64,000 bases of DNA from Pseudomonas sp. 7P_10.2_Bac1 (lineage in GTDB: Bacteria > Pseudomonadota > Gammaproteobacteria > Pseudomonadales > Pseudomonadaceae), in the NCBI RefSeq assembly GCF_025465935.1, contig NZ_JANLNV010000068.1:1-64000 (forward strand). The letters run 5' to 3'. Shown one piece after another: positions 22,470 to 34,010 of this stretch. Below the pieces are notes generated by a model. The model did no database searches and was not told the origin of the DNA. It saw nothing but the letters and a program-made list of their open reading frames with translations. Within the stretch, counting starts at the first letter, position 1, and every line of letters starts with the position of its first letter. Position numbers and translations under genes: made by a program.

Positions 22470-24155
22470 ATGGATATTAAACGCACGATCCTGATCGTCG
22501 CTCTCGCAGTCGTGTCCTACGTTATGGTTCTGAAATGGAACCAGGATTACGGCCAAGCTGCCCTGCCGACTCAGAATGTTGCCGCCAGCACTACTACCGC
22601 GCAGGGTTTGCCTGACTCGGTGCCAGGTAACAACGCTTCGACCAGTGCCGATGTACCCACAGCCAATGCCGACACCAGCACACCGACAGAAACACCGGTT
22701 GCTGCAAGCAAAGACCTGATCCACGTAAAAACCGACGTACTGGATATCGCGATTGATCCACAGGGTGGTGACGTTGCCCAGTTGCGTCTGCCGCTTTATC
22801 CACGTCGCCAGGACCACCCGGATGTACCTTTCCAGCTGTTTGATAACGGCGGCGAACGTACGTATCTGGCCCAAAGTGGCCTGACCGGCGTTGATGGTCC
22901 GGATGCTCGTACCGCAGGTCGCCCGGTTTTCAGCACTGAGAAAAAAACCTATGAACTGGCTCCAGGCCAGGATCAGTTGGTTGTTGATCTCAAGTTCAGC
23001 GATAACGGCGTTAACTACATCAAACGTTTCACGTTCAAGCGTGGTCTGTACGATGTACAAGTCAGCTATCTGATTGATAACGAGAGCGGCAAGCCGTGGA
23101 CCGGCAACCTGTTCGCGCAATTGAAACGCGACGCCAGCTCTGATCCATCTTCCAGCACCGCCACCGGTACTGCGACTTACCTGGGCGCTGCCCTGTGGAC
23201 AAGTGCAGAGCCGTACAAAAAAGTGTCGATGAAAGATATCGACAAGGGTCAGCTGAAAGAAACCGTTCAAGGTGGTTGGGTTGCCTGGCTGCAACACTAC
23301 TTCGTCACTGCGTGGATTCCTCAGAAAGGCGATAACAACGTCGTTCAGACCCGCAAAGACAACCAGGGCAACTACATCATCGGTTTCACTGGCCCAACCT
23401 TGACGGTTGAACCGGGTAAAACAGGTGAAACCAGCGCCACGCTGTACGCAGGTCCAAAGAGCCAAGGCGTACTCAAAGAGTTGTCCCCAGGTCTGGAACT
23501 GACGGTCGACTACGGCATTCTGTGGTTCATTGCCCAGCCTATTTTCTGGCTGCTGCAACATATCCACAGCCTGGTTGGTAACTGGGGTTGGTCGATTATC
23601 TTCCTGACCATGCTGATCAAAGGGATCTTCTTCCCGTTGTCGGCCGCCAGCTACAAATCGATGGCTCGCATGCGCGCTGTGGCACCAAAACTGGCCGCTC
23701 TGAAAGAGCAGTTCGGTGATGACCGCCAGAAAATGTCGCAAGCGATGATGGAGCTGTACAAGAAAGAGAAGATCAATCCACTGGGCGGCTGCTTGCCGAT
23801 TCTGGTGCAGATGCCGGTTTTCCTGTCCTTGTACTGGGTACTGTTGGAAAGCGTTGAAATGCGTCAGGCGCCTTTCATGCTCTGGATTACCGACCTGTCG
23901 ATTAAAGACCCGTTCTTTATTCTGCCGATCATCATGGGCGCAACCATGTTCATCCAGCAGCGTCTGAACCCGACTCCACCGGATCCGATGCAAGCCAAGG
24001 TGATGAAGCTGATGCCAATCATCTTCACCTTCTTCTTCCTGTGGTTCCCTGCAGGTCTGGTGCTGTACTGGGTTGTGAACAACTGCCTGTCCATCGCTCA
24101 ACAGTGGTACATCACTCGTAAGATCGAAGCTGCTACCAAAAAAGCTGCTGCTTAA
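22470..24155 (+). CDS. yidC: Membrane protein insertase YidC
   Basis: Inner-membrane insertase and chaperone, 561 aa from the ATG at 22470. It has an N-terminal signal-anchor (DIKRTILIVALAVVSYVMVL), a large periplasmic domain (about 60-350), and the C-terminal 60KD_IMP core of five helices (from WFIAQPIFWLLQHIHSLVGN, through PILVQMPVFLSLYWVL, to the C-terminal helix). A Ser/Thr/Ala-rich linker follows the anchor. The ATG at 22410 would overlap yidD and is rejected. Confidence 0.97.
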   Translation: MDIKRTILIVALAVVSYVMVLKWNQDYGQAALPTQNVAASTTTAQGLPDSVPGNNASTSADVPTANADTSTPTETPVAASKDLIHVKTDVLDIAIDPQGGDVAQLRLPLYPRRQDHPDVPFQLFDNGGERTYLAQSGLTGVDGPDARTAGRPVFSTEKKTYELAPGQDQLVVDLKFSDNGVNYIKRFTFKRGLYDVQVSYLIDNESGKPWTGNLFAQLKRDASSDPSSSTATGTATYLGAALWTSAEPYKKVSMKDIDKGQLKETVQGGWVAWLQHYFVTAWIPQKGDNNVVQTRKDNQGNYIIGFTGPTLTVEPGKTGETSATLYAGPKSQGVLKELSPGLELTVDYGILWFIAQPIFWLLQHIHSLVGNWGWSIIFLTMLIKGIFFPLSAASYKSMARMRAVAPKLAALKEQFGDDRQKMSQAMMELYKKEKINPLGGCLPILVQMPVFLSLYWVLLESVEMRQAPFMLWITDLSIKDPFFILPIIMGATMFIQQRLNPTPPDPMQAKVMKLMPIIFTFFFLWFPAGLVLYWVVNNCLSIAQQWYITRKIEAATKKAAA

Positions 24156-24176
24156 CTTACTCTGTTGATCACCACT

Positions 24177-24203
24177 CAAAACGCCCCCTAGTGGGGCGTT
24201 TTG
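24177..24203 (+). terminator. Terminator after yidC
   Basis: CAAAACGCCCC and GGGGCGTTTTG form an 11-bp stem with a 5-nt loop, ending in a T-run. Confidence 0.88.
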
Positions 24204-24237
24204 CTATCTGTCACTTTTGTTGTTGAGGCCTGTTTTT

Positions 24238-25605
24238 ATGAGTGTTCCAGCACAAACCATTGCTGCTGTGGCAACCGCCCAAGGCCGAGGTGGTGTGGGG
24301 ATCGTGCGTGTTTCCGGGCCACTCGCCCGTGTCGCGGCGCAAGCGTTCACAGAGCGCGAACTGAAACCGCGCTATGCCCATTACGGACCGTTTTATGGTG
24401 AAAACGGCGAAGTCCTGGATGAAGGTATTGCGCTGTATTTCCCGGGCCCCAACTCGTTCACCGGCGAAGACGTGCTCGAATTGCAAGGCCATGGCGGCCC
24501 GATCGTTCTGGACATGTTGCTGCAGCGCTGCATTGAACTGGGCTGCCGTTTGGCACGACCGGGCGAATTCAGTGAGCGTGCGTTTTTAAACGACAAGCTC
24601 GATCTGGCTCAAGCCGAGGCTATTGCGGACCTTATTGAGGCCAGTTCTGCACAGGCAGCTCGCAACGCATTACGCTCTTTGCAGGGTGCTTTCTCACACC
24701 GTGTGCATAACTTGACTGAGCAACTCATCAGTTTGCGTATCTACGTCGAAGCGGCGATTGACTTCCCCGAGGAAGAAATCGACTTCCTGGCCGATGGCCA
24801 CGTCCTGGGTATGCTCGATAAGGTGCGCGAAGAGTTATCCACCGTTAAGCGTGAAGCTGGCCAAGGCGCCTTACTGCGCGATGGCATGACGGTGGTGATT
24901 GCCGGTCGTCCTAATGCCGGCAAGTCCAGTTTGCTTAACGCGCTGGCCGGTCGTGAAGCCGCCATCGTGACCGAGATCGCCGGCACCACGCGCGACGTGT
25001 TGCGTGAACATATCCACATTGATGGCATGCCCCTGCACGTGGTGGATACGGCAGGTCTGCGTGACACTGAAGACCAGGTCGAAAAAATCGGCGTGCAACG
25101 AGCTCTCAAGGCCATTGGCGAAGCAGATCGTGTGCTGCTGGTGGTGGATGCAACGGCGCCGGAGGCCAATGACCCCTTCGCGTTGTGGCCAGAGTTTTTG
25201 GAGCAGCGCCCGGACCCGGCCAAGGTCACCTTGATTCGTAACAAGGCCGACCTCACCGGTGAAGCCGTCGAACTGGAGGTCAGTGCTGATGGCCATGTAA
25301 CGATCAGCCTAAGTGCGCGATCAACCGATGGACTCGATTTGCTGCGTGAGCACCTCAAGGCCTGTATGGGGTATGAACAGACGTCCGAGAGCAGCTTCAG
25401 CGCTCGTCGTCGCCACCTCGAAGCCTTGCAGCACGCCAGCAATGCGCTTGAACATGGCCGGGCACAACTGACACTGGCAGGTGCAGGTGAATTGCTGGCC
25501 GAAGATTTGCGCCTGGCCCAGCAATCGTTGGGCGAGATTACCGGGGCATTCAGCTCGGATGATCTGCTGGGGCGGATCTTCTCCAGTTTCTGTATCGGGA
25601 AATAA
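24238..25605 (+). CDS. mnmE: tRNA modification GTPase MnmE
   Basis: GTPase that with MnmG makes 5-carboxymethylaminomethyl-uridine at wobble position 34; 455 aa. The N-terminal tetrahydrofolate-binding domain, the G domain (P-loop [13 protein letters not shown]2-G3 region TTRD...[13 protein letters not shown]), and the catalytic C-terminal FCIGK motif are intact. The start is the ATG at 24238 ([19 protein letters not shown]). Its partner mnmG is 2.3 kb downstream, separated by an ABC-F gene and the second origin-like spacer. Confidence 0.97.
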   Translation: MSVPAQTIAAVATAQGRGGVGIVRVSGPLARVAAQAFTERELKPRYAHYGPFYGENGEVLDEGIALYFPGPNSFTGEDVLELQGHGGPIVLDMLLQRCIELGCRLARPGEFSERAFLNDKLDLAQAEAIADLIEASSAQAARNALRSLQGAFSHRVHNLTEQLISLRIYVEAAIDFPEEEIDFLADGHVLGMLDKVREELSTVKREAGQGALLRDGMTVVIAGRPNAGKSSLLNALAGREAAIVTEIAGTTRDVLREHIHIDGMPLHVVDTAGLRDTEDQVEKIGVQRALKAIGEADRVLLVVDATAPEANDPFALWPEFLEQRPDPAKVTLIRNKADLTGEAVELEVSADGHVTISLSARSTDGLDLLREHLKACMGYEQTSESSFSARRRHLEALQHASNALEHGRAQLTLAGAGELLAEDLRLAQQSLGEITGAFSSDDLLGRIFSSFCIGK

Positions 25606-25618
25606 TGCCCAGAAATCC

Positions 25619-25687
25619 GTAGGAGCGAGCTTGCCTCGCGATCTTTTGATCTGTTAAAAGGTCACGAGACAAGCTCGTCTCCTACAG
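25619..25687. repeat. REP/REPIN element, copy 2
   Basis: GTAGGAGCGAGCTTGCCTCGCGATC and its inverted partner GACAAGCTCGTCTCCTACAG, the same family as copy 1. It lies after the mnmE stop. Confidence 0.85.
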
Positions 25688-25785
25688 GTATTAGTCCAAT
25701 GCGCCATTGATGCCGCCGCGAATCTTGCGGCCAGTTCTTGATTCCCCTGCAACAGGGGGTAGATCTGTGCATCTCTGGAGTGCGT

Positions 25786-27402
25786 ATGACTCACGCGACC
25801 TGTGTAACGCTGGAAGGCGTTTCTTATCAGTTGCCCGATGGCAGCCCGCTGTTTTCTGACCTAAACCTGCATCTCGATCAACGCCACACCGGCTTGGTCG
25901 GGCGAAATGGTGTGGGTAAAAGTGTATTGGCACGTCTGATTGCTGGGGATATCTCCCCTACCACTGGGCGCTGCCTGCGCACCGGAAAGGTGTATTACCT
26001 GGCACAGCACATCACCCATGCCCTCGAGCAGACGGTGGCTGATCTGGCCGGTGTGCAACCCATCATCAGTGCGCTGGAACGCATCGAACAGGGCAGTACC
26101 ACACCAGCGGACTTTGACGCGGTGGGCGAGCAATGGAACATTCGGCAGCAGTTACTCGACCAACTGGCCCACAACAACCTCGAGCACCTCACGCCTTCAA
26201 CCCTGACCTCACGGCTCAGTGGCGGCGAAGCCATGCGTGTCGCGCTGATGGGGGCGTTTATGTCACAGGCCGAGCTGCTGATTCTGGATGAACCGACCAA
26301 TCACCTGGACTGTGAGCAGCGTTTGGCATTGCAGGCGCAACTCAGCCACTGGCCGAGGGCGTTGCTGGTGATCAGTCATGACCGTGAGCTGCTGGAGTCC
26401 ATGACGCGCATCCTCGAACTCTCAGCCTTGGGGCTGGCCAGCTACGGCGGTGGTTATTCGTTTTATGCACAGGCCAAAGCCCAGCAGCAATCCGCCGCCG
26501 AACAGCAACTGGCCCACGCCAAGTTGGAACGACACCGGCAAGAACAACGGCTGCGCGATCAAGCTGAACAGGTTGAACGCAGGCAGGCACGGGGCAACAA
26601 ATCCGCCAGTTCCCGTAATCAGGCGAAGATTTTGCTGGGGCGACAAAAGGAGCGCAGTCAAAACAGCAGCGGCAAATGGCAGCAGCATCAGCAAGCCGCG
26701 CGCGCGGTGTTGTCGGTACGCGTCAGTCAAGCTGCCCGCCAGGTTGAAAGACAGCAGGCCATGTTTGTCTATGCCCCCACAACGAGCCAGCACAGCGCTA
26801 CCCATATCGCCGAGCTGGTTGAAGCACGCTTGCCATATGGCTTCGAACCGTTGCGTACACTCAGCCTTACGCTCAGTCGGGGCCAGCGGGTTGCCTTGCT
26901 CGGCCCCAATGGTTGCGGTAAATCAACGGTACTCAAGGTGTTGGCTGGGCAAGTGCCGATCCTGGCTGGGCTAGCGGATGTCAGCGTCAAATCAGCTTAT
27001 CTTGATCAGCACCTGGCCTTGCTGAACCTTGAATATTCGGTGCTGGAGCAGTTGCAGGCACTCAATCGGCAACTCACGGAGAGTGAATTGCGTACCCGGC
27101 TGGCGCAATTAGGGCTTGGCGCCGAGCAGGTGAATCGACCCTGTGCACAACTCAGTGGTGGTGAACAGCTGAAGGCGGCAATGGCCTGTGTGTTTTATGC
27201 CGAGCAACCTGCGCAGTTGTTGTTGCTCGATGAACCCGCCAATCACCTCGATCTGGTGTCCTTGCTGGCGCTGGAAAACATGCTCAATCAGTACACCGGC
27301 ACGTTGGTTGTGACCTCACACGATCAGAGGTTTCTCGACGCTATTGAAATTACCCACAGGCTCATCGCGAGTGCCAACGGCTGGTTGAGCGCCGCCGTTT
27401 GA
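25786..27402 (+). CDS. ABC-F family ATPase
   Basis: Soluble protein with two ABC ATPase domains and no membrane helices, 538 aa. First site: Walker A GRNGVGKS, signature LSGGEAMR, Walker B LLILDEPTNHLD. Second site: Walker A GPNGCGKS, signature LSGGEQLK, Walker B LLLLDEPANHLD. A charged Q/R/K-rich interdomain linker (about residues 225-320) is typical of ABC-F ribosome-associated factors. The ATG at 25786 has GGAG nearby; the reading from 25738 lacks a site. No transporter partner is adjacent, so a translation or ribosome role is likelier than transport. Confidence 0.88.
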   Translation: MTHATCVTLEGVSYQLPDGSPLFSDLNLHLDQRHTGLVGRNGVGKSVLARLIAGDISPTTGRCLRTGKVYYLAQHITHALEQTVADLAGVQPIISALERIEQGSTTPADFDAVGEQWNIRQQLLDQLAHNNLEHLTPSTLTSRLSGGEAMRVALMGAFMSQAELLILDEPTNHLDCEQRLALQAQLSHWPRALLVISHDRELLESMTRILELSALGLASYGGGYSFYAQAKAQQQSAAEQQLAHAKLERHRQEQRLRDQAEQVERRQARGNKSASSRNQAKILLGRQKERSQNSSGKWQQHQQAARAVLSVRVSQAARQVERQQAMFVYAPTTSQHSATHIAELVEARLPYGFEPLRTLSLTLSRGQRVALLGPNGCGKSTVLKVLAGQVPILAGLADVSVKSAYLDQHLALLNLEYSVLEQLQALNRQLTESELRTRLAQLGLGAEQVNRPCAQLSGGEQLKAAMACVFYAEQPAQLLLLDEPANHLDLVSLLALENMLNQYTGTLVVTSHDQRFLDAIEITHRLIASANGWLSAAV

Positions 27403-27450
27403 GTACCGGCTAGGCTGCCGTTCATCACCTTTATCCCTTTTTAATCTGCT

Positions 27451-27500
27451 AGCCGCTGGATGACGTGTTCATCCAGGCGGCTTTCGGCTGCCTTTTTGTT
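27451..27500 (+). terminator. Terminator after the ABC-F gene
   Basis: AGCCGC-TGGATGA pairs with TCATCCAGGCGGCT around a short loop with one bulge, followed by TTT and then CTTTTTG. Confidence 0.75.
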
Positions 27501-27908
27501 GGCCTGATAGGGAGAATTTCGTCGGTTAAGCTCTGTGTATAACTGGCCCTTAGCTCAGTGGGTAAGTGGCCTCTAAAACTGAAGATAAACCCCTCTGTGG
27601 ATAACGTTATCATTTACCCACAGGCTTAATGCACTTATTCACCCCGCTCATGGCCACATGACCACAGACTTTCAAATCTCTGTACAGTACGAAAATAAAG
27701 GCTTACAGACACTTATCCACAGAAAGGAGCCTCTCTAAGAATAAACATAAAAACAAAGCTTTTATAAATTTCTTCTTTATTTATTTTTCTTTCTATCTGG
27801 CCTTATCCACACGCTGGTTAAATTTTGTGCAAAGGGTTCTTTAAGAAGGGCTAAGTCCCTATACTTCTCGGTCTATCCAAAAAACCCCTAGTAACAGGCA
27901 CGAGGTGC
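27501..27908. other. Second origin-like spacer before mnmG
   Basis: About 400 gene-free bases carrying DnaA-box 9-mers at 27534-27542 (TGTGTATAA), 27596-27604 (TGTGGATAA), 27713-27721 and 27803-27811 (both TTATCCACA). A strongly AT-rich tract (about 27735-27800) follows the third box after a short GC-rich stretch, the same order as in oriC. From memory, a second autonomously replicating segment has been described in pseudomonads. I cannot confirm from here that it is this one. Confidence 0.7.
27837..27865 (+). promoter_or_regulatory. Probable mnmG promoter
   Basis: TATACT at 27860-27865 is a good -10 box; the -35 17 bp upstream (TTCTTT) is poor. It is about 45 bp before the mnmG start. Confidence 0.5.
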
Positions 27909-27911
27909 GTG

Positions 27912-29804
27912 GTGAATTTCCCTTCCCGTTTTGCAGTGATCGTCATCGGTGGCGGTCACGCCGGAACCGAGGCTGCACTTGCTTCAGCACGTATGGGTGT
28001 AAAAACCCTGCTGTTGACCCACAACGTGGAAACCCTCGGGCATATGAGCTGCAACCCTGCAATCGGTGGCATTGGTAAAAGCCATCTGGTTAAAGAAATC
28101 GATGCGCTCGGCGGCGCAATGGCAGTCGCTACTGACAAAAGCGGTATCCAGTTCCGTGTGCTTAACGGCCGTAAAGGCCCAGCCGTACGCGCAACCCGCG
28201 CACAGGCTGACCGCGCTATCTACAAGTCGGTGGTGCGTGAAATTCTGGAAAACCAACCGAACCTGTGGATATTTCAACAAGCGGCGGATGACCTGATTGT
28301 TGAAAACGATCAAGTACGCGGTGTTGTGACTCAGATGGGCCTGCGTTTTCTGGCCGACTCTGTGGTTTTGACCACCGGTACGTTCCTGGGGGGACTTATC
28401 CACATCGGTTTGCAGAATTACTCGGGCGGACGTGCCGGTGATCCACCGTCGATTGCCCTGGCACACCGCCTGCGTGAACTGCCTTTGCGTGTTGGTCGTC
28501 TGAAAACCGGTACGCCGCCACGCATTGATGGCCGCTCGGTTGATTTTTCAGTGATGACTGAACAACCTGGTGACACACCGATCCCGGTCATGTCGTTCAT
28601 GGGCAACAAGGAACAGCACCCGACTCAAGTCAGCTGCTGGATTACCCATACCAATGCGCGCACTCATGAGATCATTGCGTCCAACCTCGATCGCTCGCCG
28701 ATGTACTCAGGTGTGATTGAAGGGATTGGTCCGCGTTACTGCCCGTCGATTGAAGACAAGATTCATCGTTTTGCTGACAAGGAAAGCCATCAGGTGTTTA
28801 TCGAACCCGAAGGTTTGAACACCCATGAGCTGTATCCGAACGGTATTTCGACGTCGCTGCCTTTTGATGTTCAGTTGCAACTCGTGCAATCGATTCGCGG
28901 CATGGAAAATGCCCACATCGTGCGCCCAGGCTACGCCATCGAATACGATTATTTCGATCCGCGGGACCTGAAATACAGCCTGGAAACCAAAGTGATTGGC
29001 GGGTTGTTCTTTGCCGGGCAAATCAACGGCACCACCGGTTATGAAGAAGCCGGCGCACAAGGTTTGCTCGCCGGGACCAACGCAGCCTTGTTGGCACAAG
29101 GCAAAGAGACCTGGTGTCCGCGTCGTGACGAAGCGTATATCGGCGTGTTGGTTGATGACCTGATTACATTGGGGACTCAAGAACCGTACCGAATGTTTAC
29201 CTCCCGCGCCGAATACCGTTTGATCCTGCGCGAAGACAATGCCGATATGCGCCTGACTGAAAAAGGTCGTGAACTCGGTTTGGTCGATGACGCCCGTTGG
29301 GCGGCGTTCTGCACCAAGCGCGAAAGCATTGCCCTGGAAGAACAACGCTTGAGAAGCACGTGGGTGCGCCCGGGGACTGAACAAGGTGAAGCGATTGCGG
29401 CCAAATTTGGCACGCCGTTGACCCATGAATACAATTTGCTGAGTTTGTTGACCCGTCCGGAAATCGATTACGCAGGCCTGGTTGAAGTGACTGGCGAGGG
29501 CGCAAGCGATCCGCTGGTCGCCGAACAGGTTGAAATCAAAACCAAGTATGCGGGTTACATTGACCGTCAACAGGACGAGATCGCTCGCCTGCGCGCCAGT
29601 GAAAACATCAAACTGCCTGTGGATATCGATTACACGACCATCTCGGGGTTGTCGAAAGAGATCCAGAGCAAGCTCGGTGCCACGCGCCCCGAGACGCTGG
29701 GCCAGGCTTCGCGGGTTCCCGGTGTCACCCCGGCAGCGATTTCCCTGTTGATGATTCATCTGAAAAAACGCGGCGCTGGCCGCAAGTTGGAGCAAAACGC
29801 TTGA
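27912..29804 (+). CDS. mnmG: tRNA uridine-5-carboxymethylaminomethyl modification enzyme MnmG (GidA)
   Basis: FAD-dependent partner of MnmE in wobble-uridine modification; 630 aa. The N-terminal FAD fold [21 protein letters not shown], the GidA signatures [19 protein letters not shown] and [20 protein letters not shown], and the C-terminal helical MnmE-binding domain are intact. Two GTGs stand in tandem (27909, 27912); I use the second because GAGG at 27902-27905 is then 6 bp away and it matches the family N-terminus. It overlaps rsmG by 4 bp. A DnaA-box 9-mer occurs inside it (28396-28404). Confidence 0.97.
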   Translation: MNFPSRFAVIVIGGGHAGTEAALASARMGVKTLLLTHNVETLGHMSCNPAIGGIGKSHLVKEIDALGGAMAVATDKSGIQFRVLNGRKGPAVRATRAQADRAIYKSVVREILENQPNLWIFQQAADDLIVENDQVRGVVTQMGLRFLADSVVLTTGTFLGGLIHIGLQNYSGGRAGDPPSIALAHRLRELPLRVGRLKTGTPPRIDGRSVDFSVMTEQPGDTPIPVMSFMGNKEQHPTQVSCWITHTNARTHEIIASNLDRSPMYSGVIEGIGPRYCPSIEDKIHRFADKESHQVFIEPEGLNTHELYPNGISTSLPFDVQLQLVQSIRGMENAHIVRPGYAIEYDYFDPRDLKYSLETKVIGGLFFAGQINGTTGYEEAGAQGLLAGTNAALLAQGKETWCPRRDEAYIGVLVDDLITLGTQEPYRMFTSRAEYRLILREDNADMRLTEKGRELGLVDDARWAAFCTKRESIALEEQRLRSTWVRPGTEQGEAIAAKFGTPLTHEYNLLSLLTRPEIDYAGLVEVTGEGASDPLVAEQVEIKTKYAGYIDRQQDEIARLRASENIKLPVDIDYTTISGLSKEIQSKLGATRPETLGQASRVPGVTPAAISLLMIHLKKRGAGRKLEQNA

Positions 29805-30445
29805 GTTCGCTGGTCACTGCACAACACGCCGAAGAATTATCCACAGGTGCGCGCCAGCTGGGCGTTGCACTGACCACAACCCAGCATGAGCAACTGCTGG
29901 GTTATTTGGCCCTGTTGATAAAATGGAACAAGGCCTACAACCTCACGGCTGTGCGTAACCCGGACGAGATGGTGTCACGTCACTTGCTCGACAGCCTCAG
30001 TGTGATGCCGTTTATCGAAAACGGTCGTTGGCTGGATGTGGGCAGTGGTGGCGGGATGCCCGGCATCCCTTTGGCGATCCTGTTTCCTGAGTCGCACGTG
30101 ACTTGCCTTGACAGCAACGGCAAGAAAACGCGGTTTCTGACGCAGGTGAAACTCGAACTCAAGCTGGACAACCTGAATGTTATCCACAGCCGTGTTGAGG
30201 AGTATCAACCGGAACTGGCGTTCAACGGAATTGTTTCCAGGGCTTTCAGCAGCATGGAGAACTTTACCAACTGGACGCGGCACCTGGGTGACAGCGAAAC
30301 ACGCTGGTTGGCAATGAAGGGCGTTCATCCGGCCGATGAGCTGGTAGCATTGCCGTCTGATTTTCGTCTAGATAGCGAACACGCCTTGACCGTTCCAGGT
30401 TGCCAAGGCCAACGCCATCTGCTGATACTGCGCCGAACGGCATGA
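29801..30445 (+). CDS. rsmG: 16S rRNA (guanine527-N7)-methyltransferase
   Basis: SAM-dependent methyltransferase (GidB) that methylates G527 of 16S rRNA; 214 aa. The SAM-binding motif [17 protein letters not shown] and the upstream HLLDSLSV segment are diagnostic. The start is TTG at 29801, overlapping mnmG by 4 bp (coupled). In other bacteria loss of this gene gives low-level streptomycin resistance. DnaA-box 9-mers lie within the gene near 29837 and 30180. Confidence 0.95.
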   Translation: MSSLVTAQHAEELSTGARQLGVALTTTQHEQLLGYLALLIKWNKAYNLTAVRNPDEMVSRHLLDSLSVMPFIENGRWLDVGSGGGMPGIPLAILFPESHVTCLDSNGKKTRFLTQVKLELKLDNLNVIHSRVEEYQPELAFNGIVSRAFSSMENFTNWTRHLGDSETRWLAMKGVHPADELVALPSDFRLDSEHALTVPGCQGQRHLLILRRTA

Positions 30446-30463
30446 TTGGGAACGCAAGCAAGA

Positions 30464-31255
30464 ATGGCTAAGGTATTCGCAATAGCGAACCAAAAAGGGG
30501 GAGTGGGTAAGACCACCACCTGCATCAACCTCGCAGCATCGCTGGTCGCGACCAAGCGGCGCGTGCTGCTGATCGACCTCGATCCACAAGGCAACGCCAC
30601 CATGGGCAGCGGTGTGGATAAACATGGTCTTGAGAATTCCGTTTACGATCTGCTGATCGGCGAATGCGATCTGGCCCAGGCCATGCACGTCTCCGAGCAC
30701 GGTGGTTACCAGCTGTTGCCGGCGAACCGTGACCTGACAGCCGCCGAAGTCGTGTTGCTCGAAATGCAGATGAAAGAAAGCCGTCTGCGTACAGCGCTGG
30801 CGCCGGTTCGCGAAAGCTACGATTACATTCTGATCGACTGCCCACCTTCGCTGTCGATGCTGACGCTTAATGCCTTGGTGGCCGCTGATGGGGTCATTAT
30901 CCCCATGCAGTGCGAATACTTCGCCCTTGAAGGCTTGAGCGACCTTGTGGATAACATCAAGCGCATCGCCGAGCTGCTGAACCCCAACCTCAAAGTCGAA
31001 GGCCTGCTGCGTACTATGTACGACCCGCGCCTGAGCCTGATGAACGATGTCTCGGCTCAGCTCAAGGAACACTTCGGCGAGCAACTGTACGACACGGTGA
31101 TACCGCGCAACATTCGCCTGGCTGAAGCACCGAGTTACGGTATGCCGGCATTGGCCTATGATAAAAATTCCCGTGGCGCGATTGCTTACCTGGCCTTGGC
31201 CGGCGAGCTGGTTCGTCGTCAACGTCGCACCTCCCGCACTGCTCAGCCAACTTAA
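30464..31255 (+). CDS. parA: Chromosome-partitioning ATPase ParA (Soj)
   Basis: Deviant-Walker ATPase (263 aa) that moves ParB-parS complexes after replication. The motifs are AIANQKGGVGKTTTCINLA at the N-terminus (KGGVGKT), LLIDLDPQGNATMG, and YDYILIDCPPSLSMLT. The ATG at 30464 (MAKVFAIANQKGG) is preferred over the TTG at 30446. It is 18 bp after rsmG and 9 bp before parB. Confidence 0.97.
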   Translation: MAKVFAIANQKGGVGKTTTCINLAASLVATKRRVLLIDLDPQGNATMGSGVDKHGLENSVYDLLIGECDLAQAMHVSEHGGYQLLPANRDLTAAEVVLLEMQMKESRLRTALAPVRESYDYILIDCPPSLSMLTLNALVAADGVIIPMQCEYFALEGLSDLVDNIKRIAELLNPNLKVEGLLRTMYDPRLSLMNDVSAQLKEHFGEQLYDTVIPRNIRLAEAPSYGMPALAYDKNSRGAIAYLALAGELVRRQRRTSRTAQPT

Positions 31256-31264
31256 GGATATTCC

Positions 31265-32137
31265 ATGGCCGTCAAGAAACGAGGTCTAGGACGAGGACTG
31301 GATGCACTCTTGAGTGGTCCTACGGTCAGCTCGCTGGAAGAGCAGGCCGTCAAGGTCGATCAAAGCGAACTGCAGCATTTGCCCCTGGACCTGATCCAGC
31401 GCGGCAAATACCAGCCTCGTCGCGACATGGACCCGCAAGCACTCGAAGAGCTGGCGAACTCGATCAAGACTCAGGGTGTGATGCAGCCGATCGTGGTGCG
31501 TCCGATCGCTGGCGAGCGGTTTGAGATCATTGCCGGTGAGCGTCGCTGGCGCGCCAGTCAACAGGCCGGTAAAGACACAATTCCGGCAATGGTCCGTGAT
31601 GTTCCAGATGAAACCGCCATTGCGATGGCGCTCATTGAAAACATTCAGCGCGAAGATCTTAATCCGATTGAAGAAGCGATTGCTTTGCAACGTTTGCAGC
31701 AAGAGTTTCAATTGACTCAACAACAAGTCGCTGATGCGGTGGGTAAGTCCCGAGTATCCGTGGCTAACTTGTTGCGTTTAATTTCATTGCCGGAAGTTAT
31801 TAAGACCATGTTGTCCCACGGTGACCTTGAAATGGGACATGCGCGGGCATTGCTCGGCTTACCTGACAATAAGCAGGTTGAAGGGGCGCGACACGTTGTC
31901 GCACGTGGTCTGACAGTTCGCCAGACCGAAGCCTTGGTTCGCCAGTGGTTGAGCGGTAAACAAGAGCCTGCTGAACCGGCTAAACCTGATCCGGATATCA
32001 CCCGCCTTGAACAGCGTCTGGCCGAGCGCCTAGGCTCTGCGGTGCAGATCCGCCACGGAAAGAAGGGTAAAGGCCAATTAGTTATTGGTTATAACTCTCT
32101 TGATGAGCTTCAAGGAGTGCTTGCTCACATCCGCTGA
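31265..32137 (+). CDS. parB: Chromosome-partitioning protein ParB (Spo0J)
   Basis: CTP-dependent DNA clamp, 290 aa, that loads at parS. The N-terminal ParA-contact segment (AVKKRGLGRGLDALL), the CTP-binding arginine patch (IIAGERRWRAS), the ENIQREDLNPIEEA motif, the helix-turn-helix (LTQQQVADAVGKSRVSVANLLRL), and the C-terminal dimer domain are present. Two parS-type palindromes are in this window (17366-17381 and 57626-57641). Confidence 0.97.
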   Translation: MAVKKRGLGRGLDALLSGPTVSSLEEQAVKVDQSELQHLPLDLIQRGKYQPRRDMDPQALEELANSIKTQGVMQPIVVRPIAGERFEIIAGERRWRASQQAGKDTIPAMVRDVPDETAIAMALIENIQREDLNPIEEAIALQRLQQEFQLTQQQVADAVGKSRVSVANLLRLISLPEVIKTMLSHGDLEMGHARALLGLPDNKQVEGARHVVARGLTVRQTEALVRQWLSGKQEPAEPAKPDPDITRLEQRLAERLGSAVQIRHGKKGKGQLVIGYNSLDELQGVLAHIR

Positions 32138-32182
32138 AACATATCCTTTTGTAGCGCGCAGTCGGAAATCACTACCTGACAG

Positions 32183-32211
32183 TTGAATAGGGGCTTCCAC
32201 GCCCCTATACT
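32183..32211 (+). promoter_or_regulatory. Sigma70 promoter of the atp operon
   Basis: TTGAAT (32183-32188) and TATACT (32206-32211) are spaced by 17 bp, about 75 bp before atpI. The spacer contains a 6-bp inverted repeat (AGGGGC-TTCCAC-GCCCCT, 32189-32206). Confidence 0.82.
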
Positions 32212-32284
32212 CTGCGCGCATTTTGTCGGCACAAATTATGCCAAGTTTTAGCTTTTGGCCGCCGACCTTTGAGGAGCAGTTGTG

Positions 32285-33575
<1,291 letters not shown>

Positions 33576-33598
33576 GACCCGTTTCGACGTGTCTTGTG

Positions 33599-33622
33599 GC
33601 CCTCCCGCCTCGGGGGGAGGGC
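33599..33622 (+). other. Intercistronic hairpin atpB-atpE
   Basis: GCCCTCCC pairs with GGGAGGGC around an 8-nt loop. No T-run follows directly, so it is more likely an mRNA processing or stability element than a strong terminator. Confidence 0.7.
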
Positions 33623-33629
33623 GTAGCAA

Positions 33630-33951
<322 letters not shown>

Positions 33952-33953
<2 letters not shown>

Positions 33954-33976
33954 TCACTCGAATTTTCGAGTTGATT
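33952..33976 (+). other. Intercistronic hairpin atpE-atpF
   Basis: AATCACTCGAA pairs with TTCGAGTTGATT with one bulged base and a minimal loop. It begins in the atpE stop codon. Confidence 0.6.
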
Positions 33977-34010
33977 AGAGAGATGGACAACGAACGAGCG
34001 AGGTGTTGGC

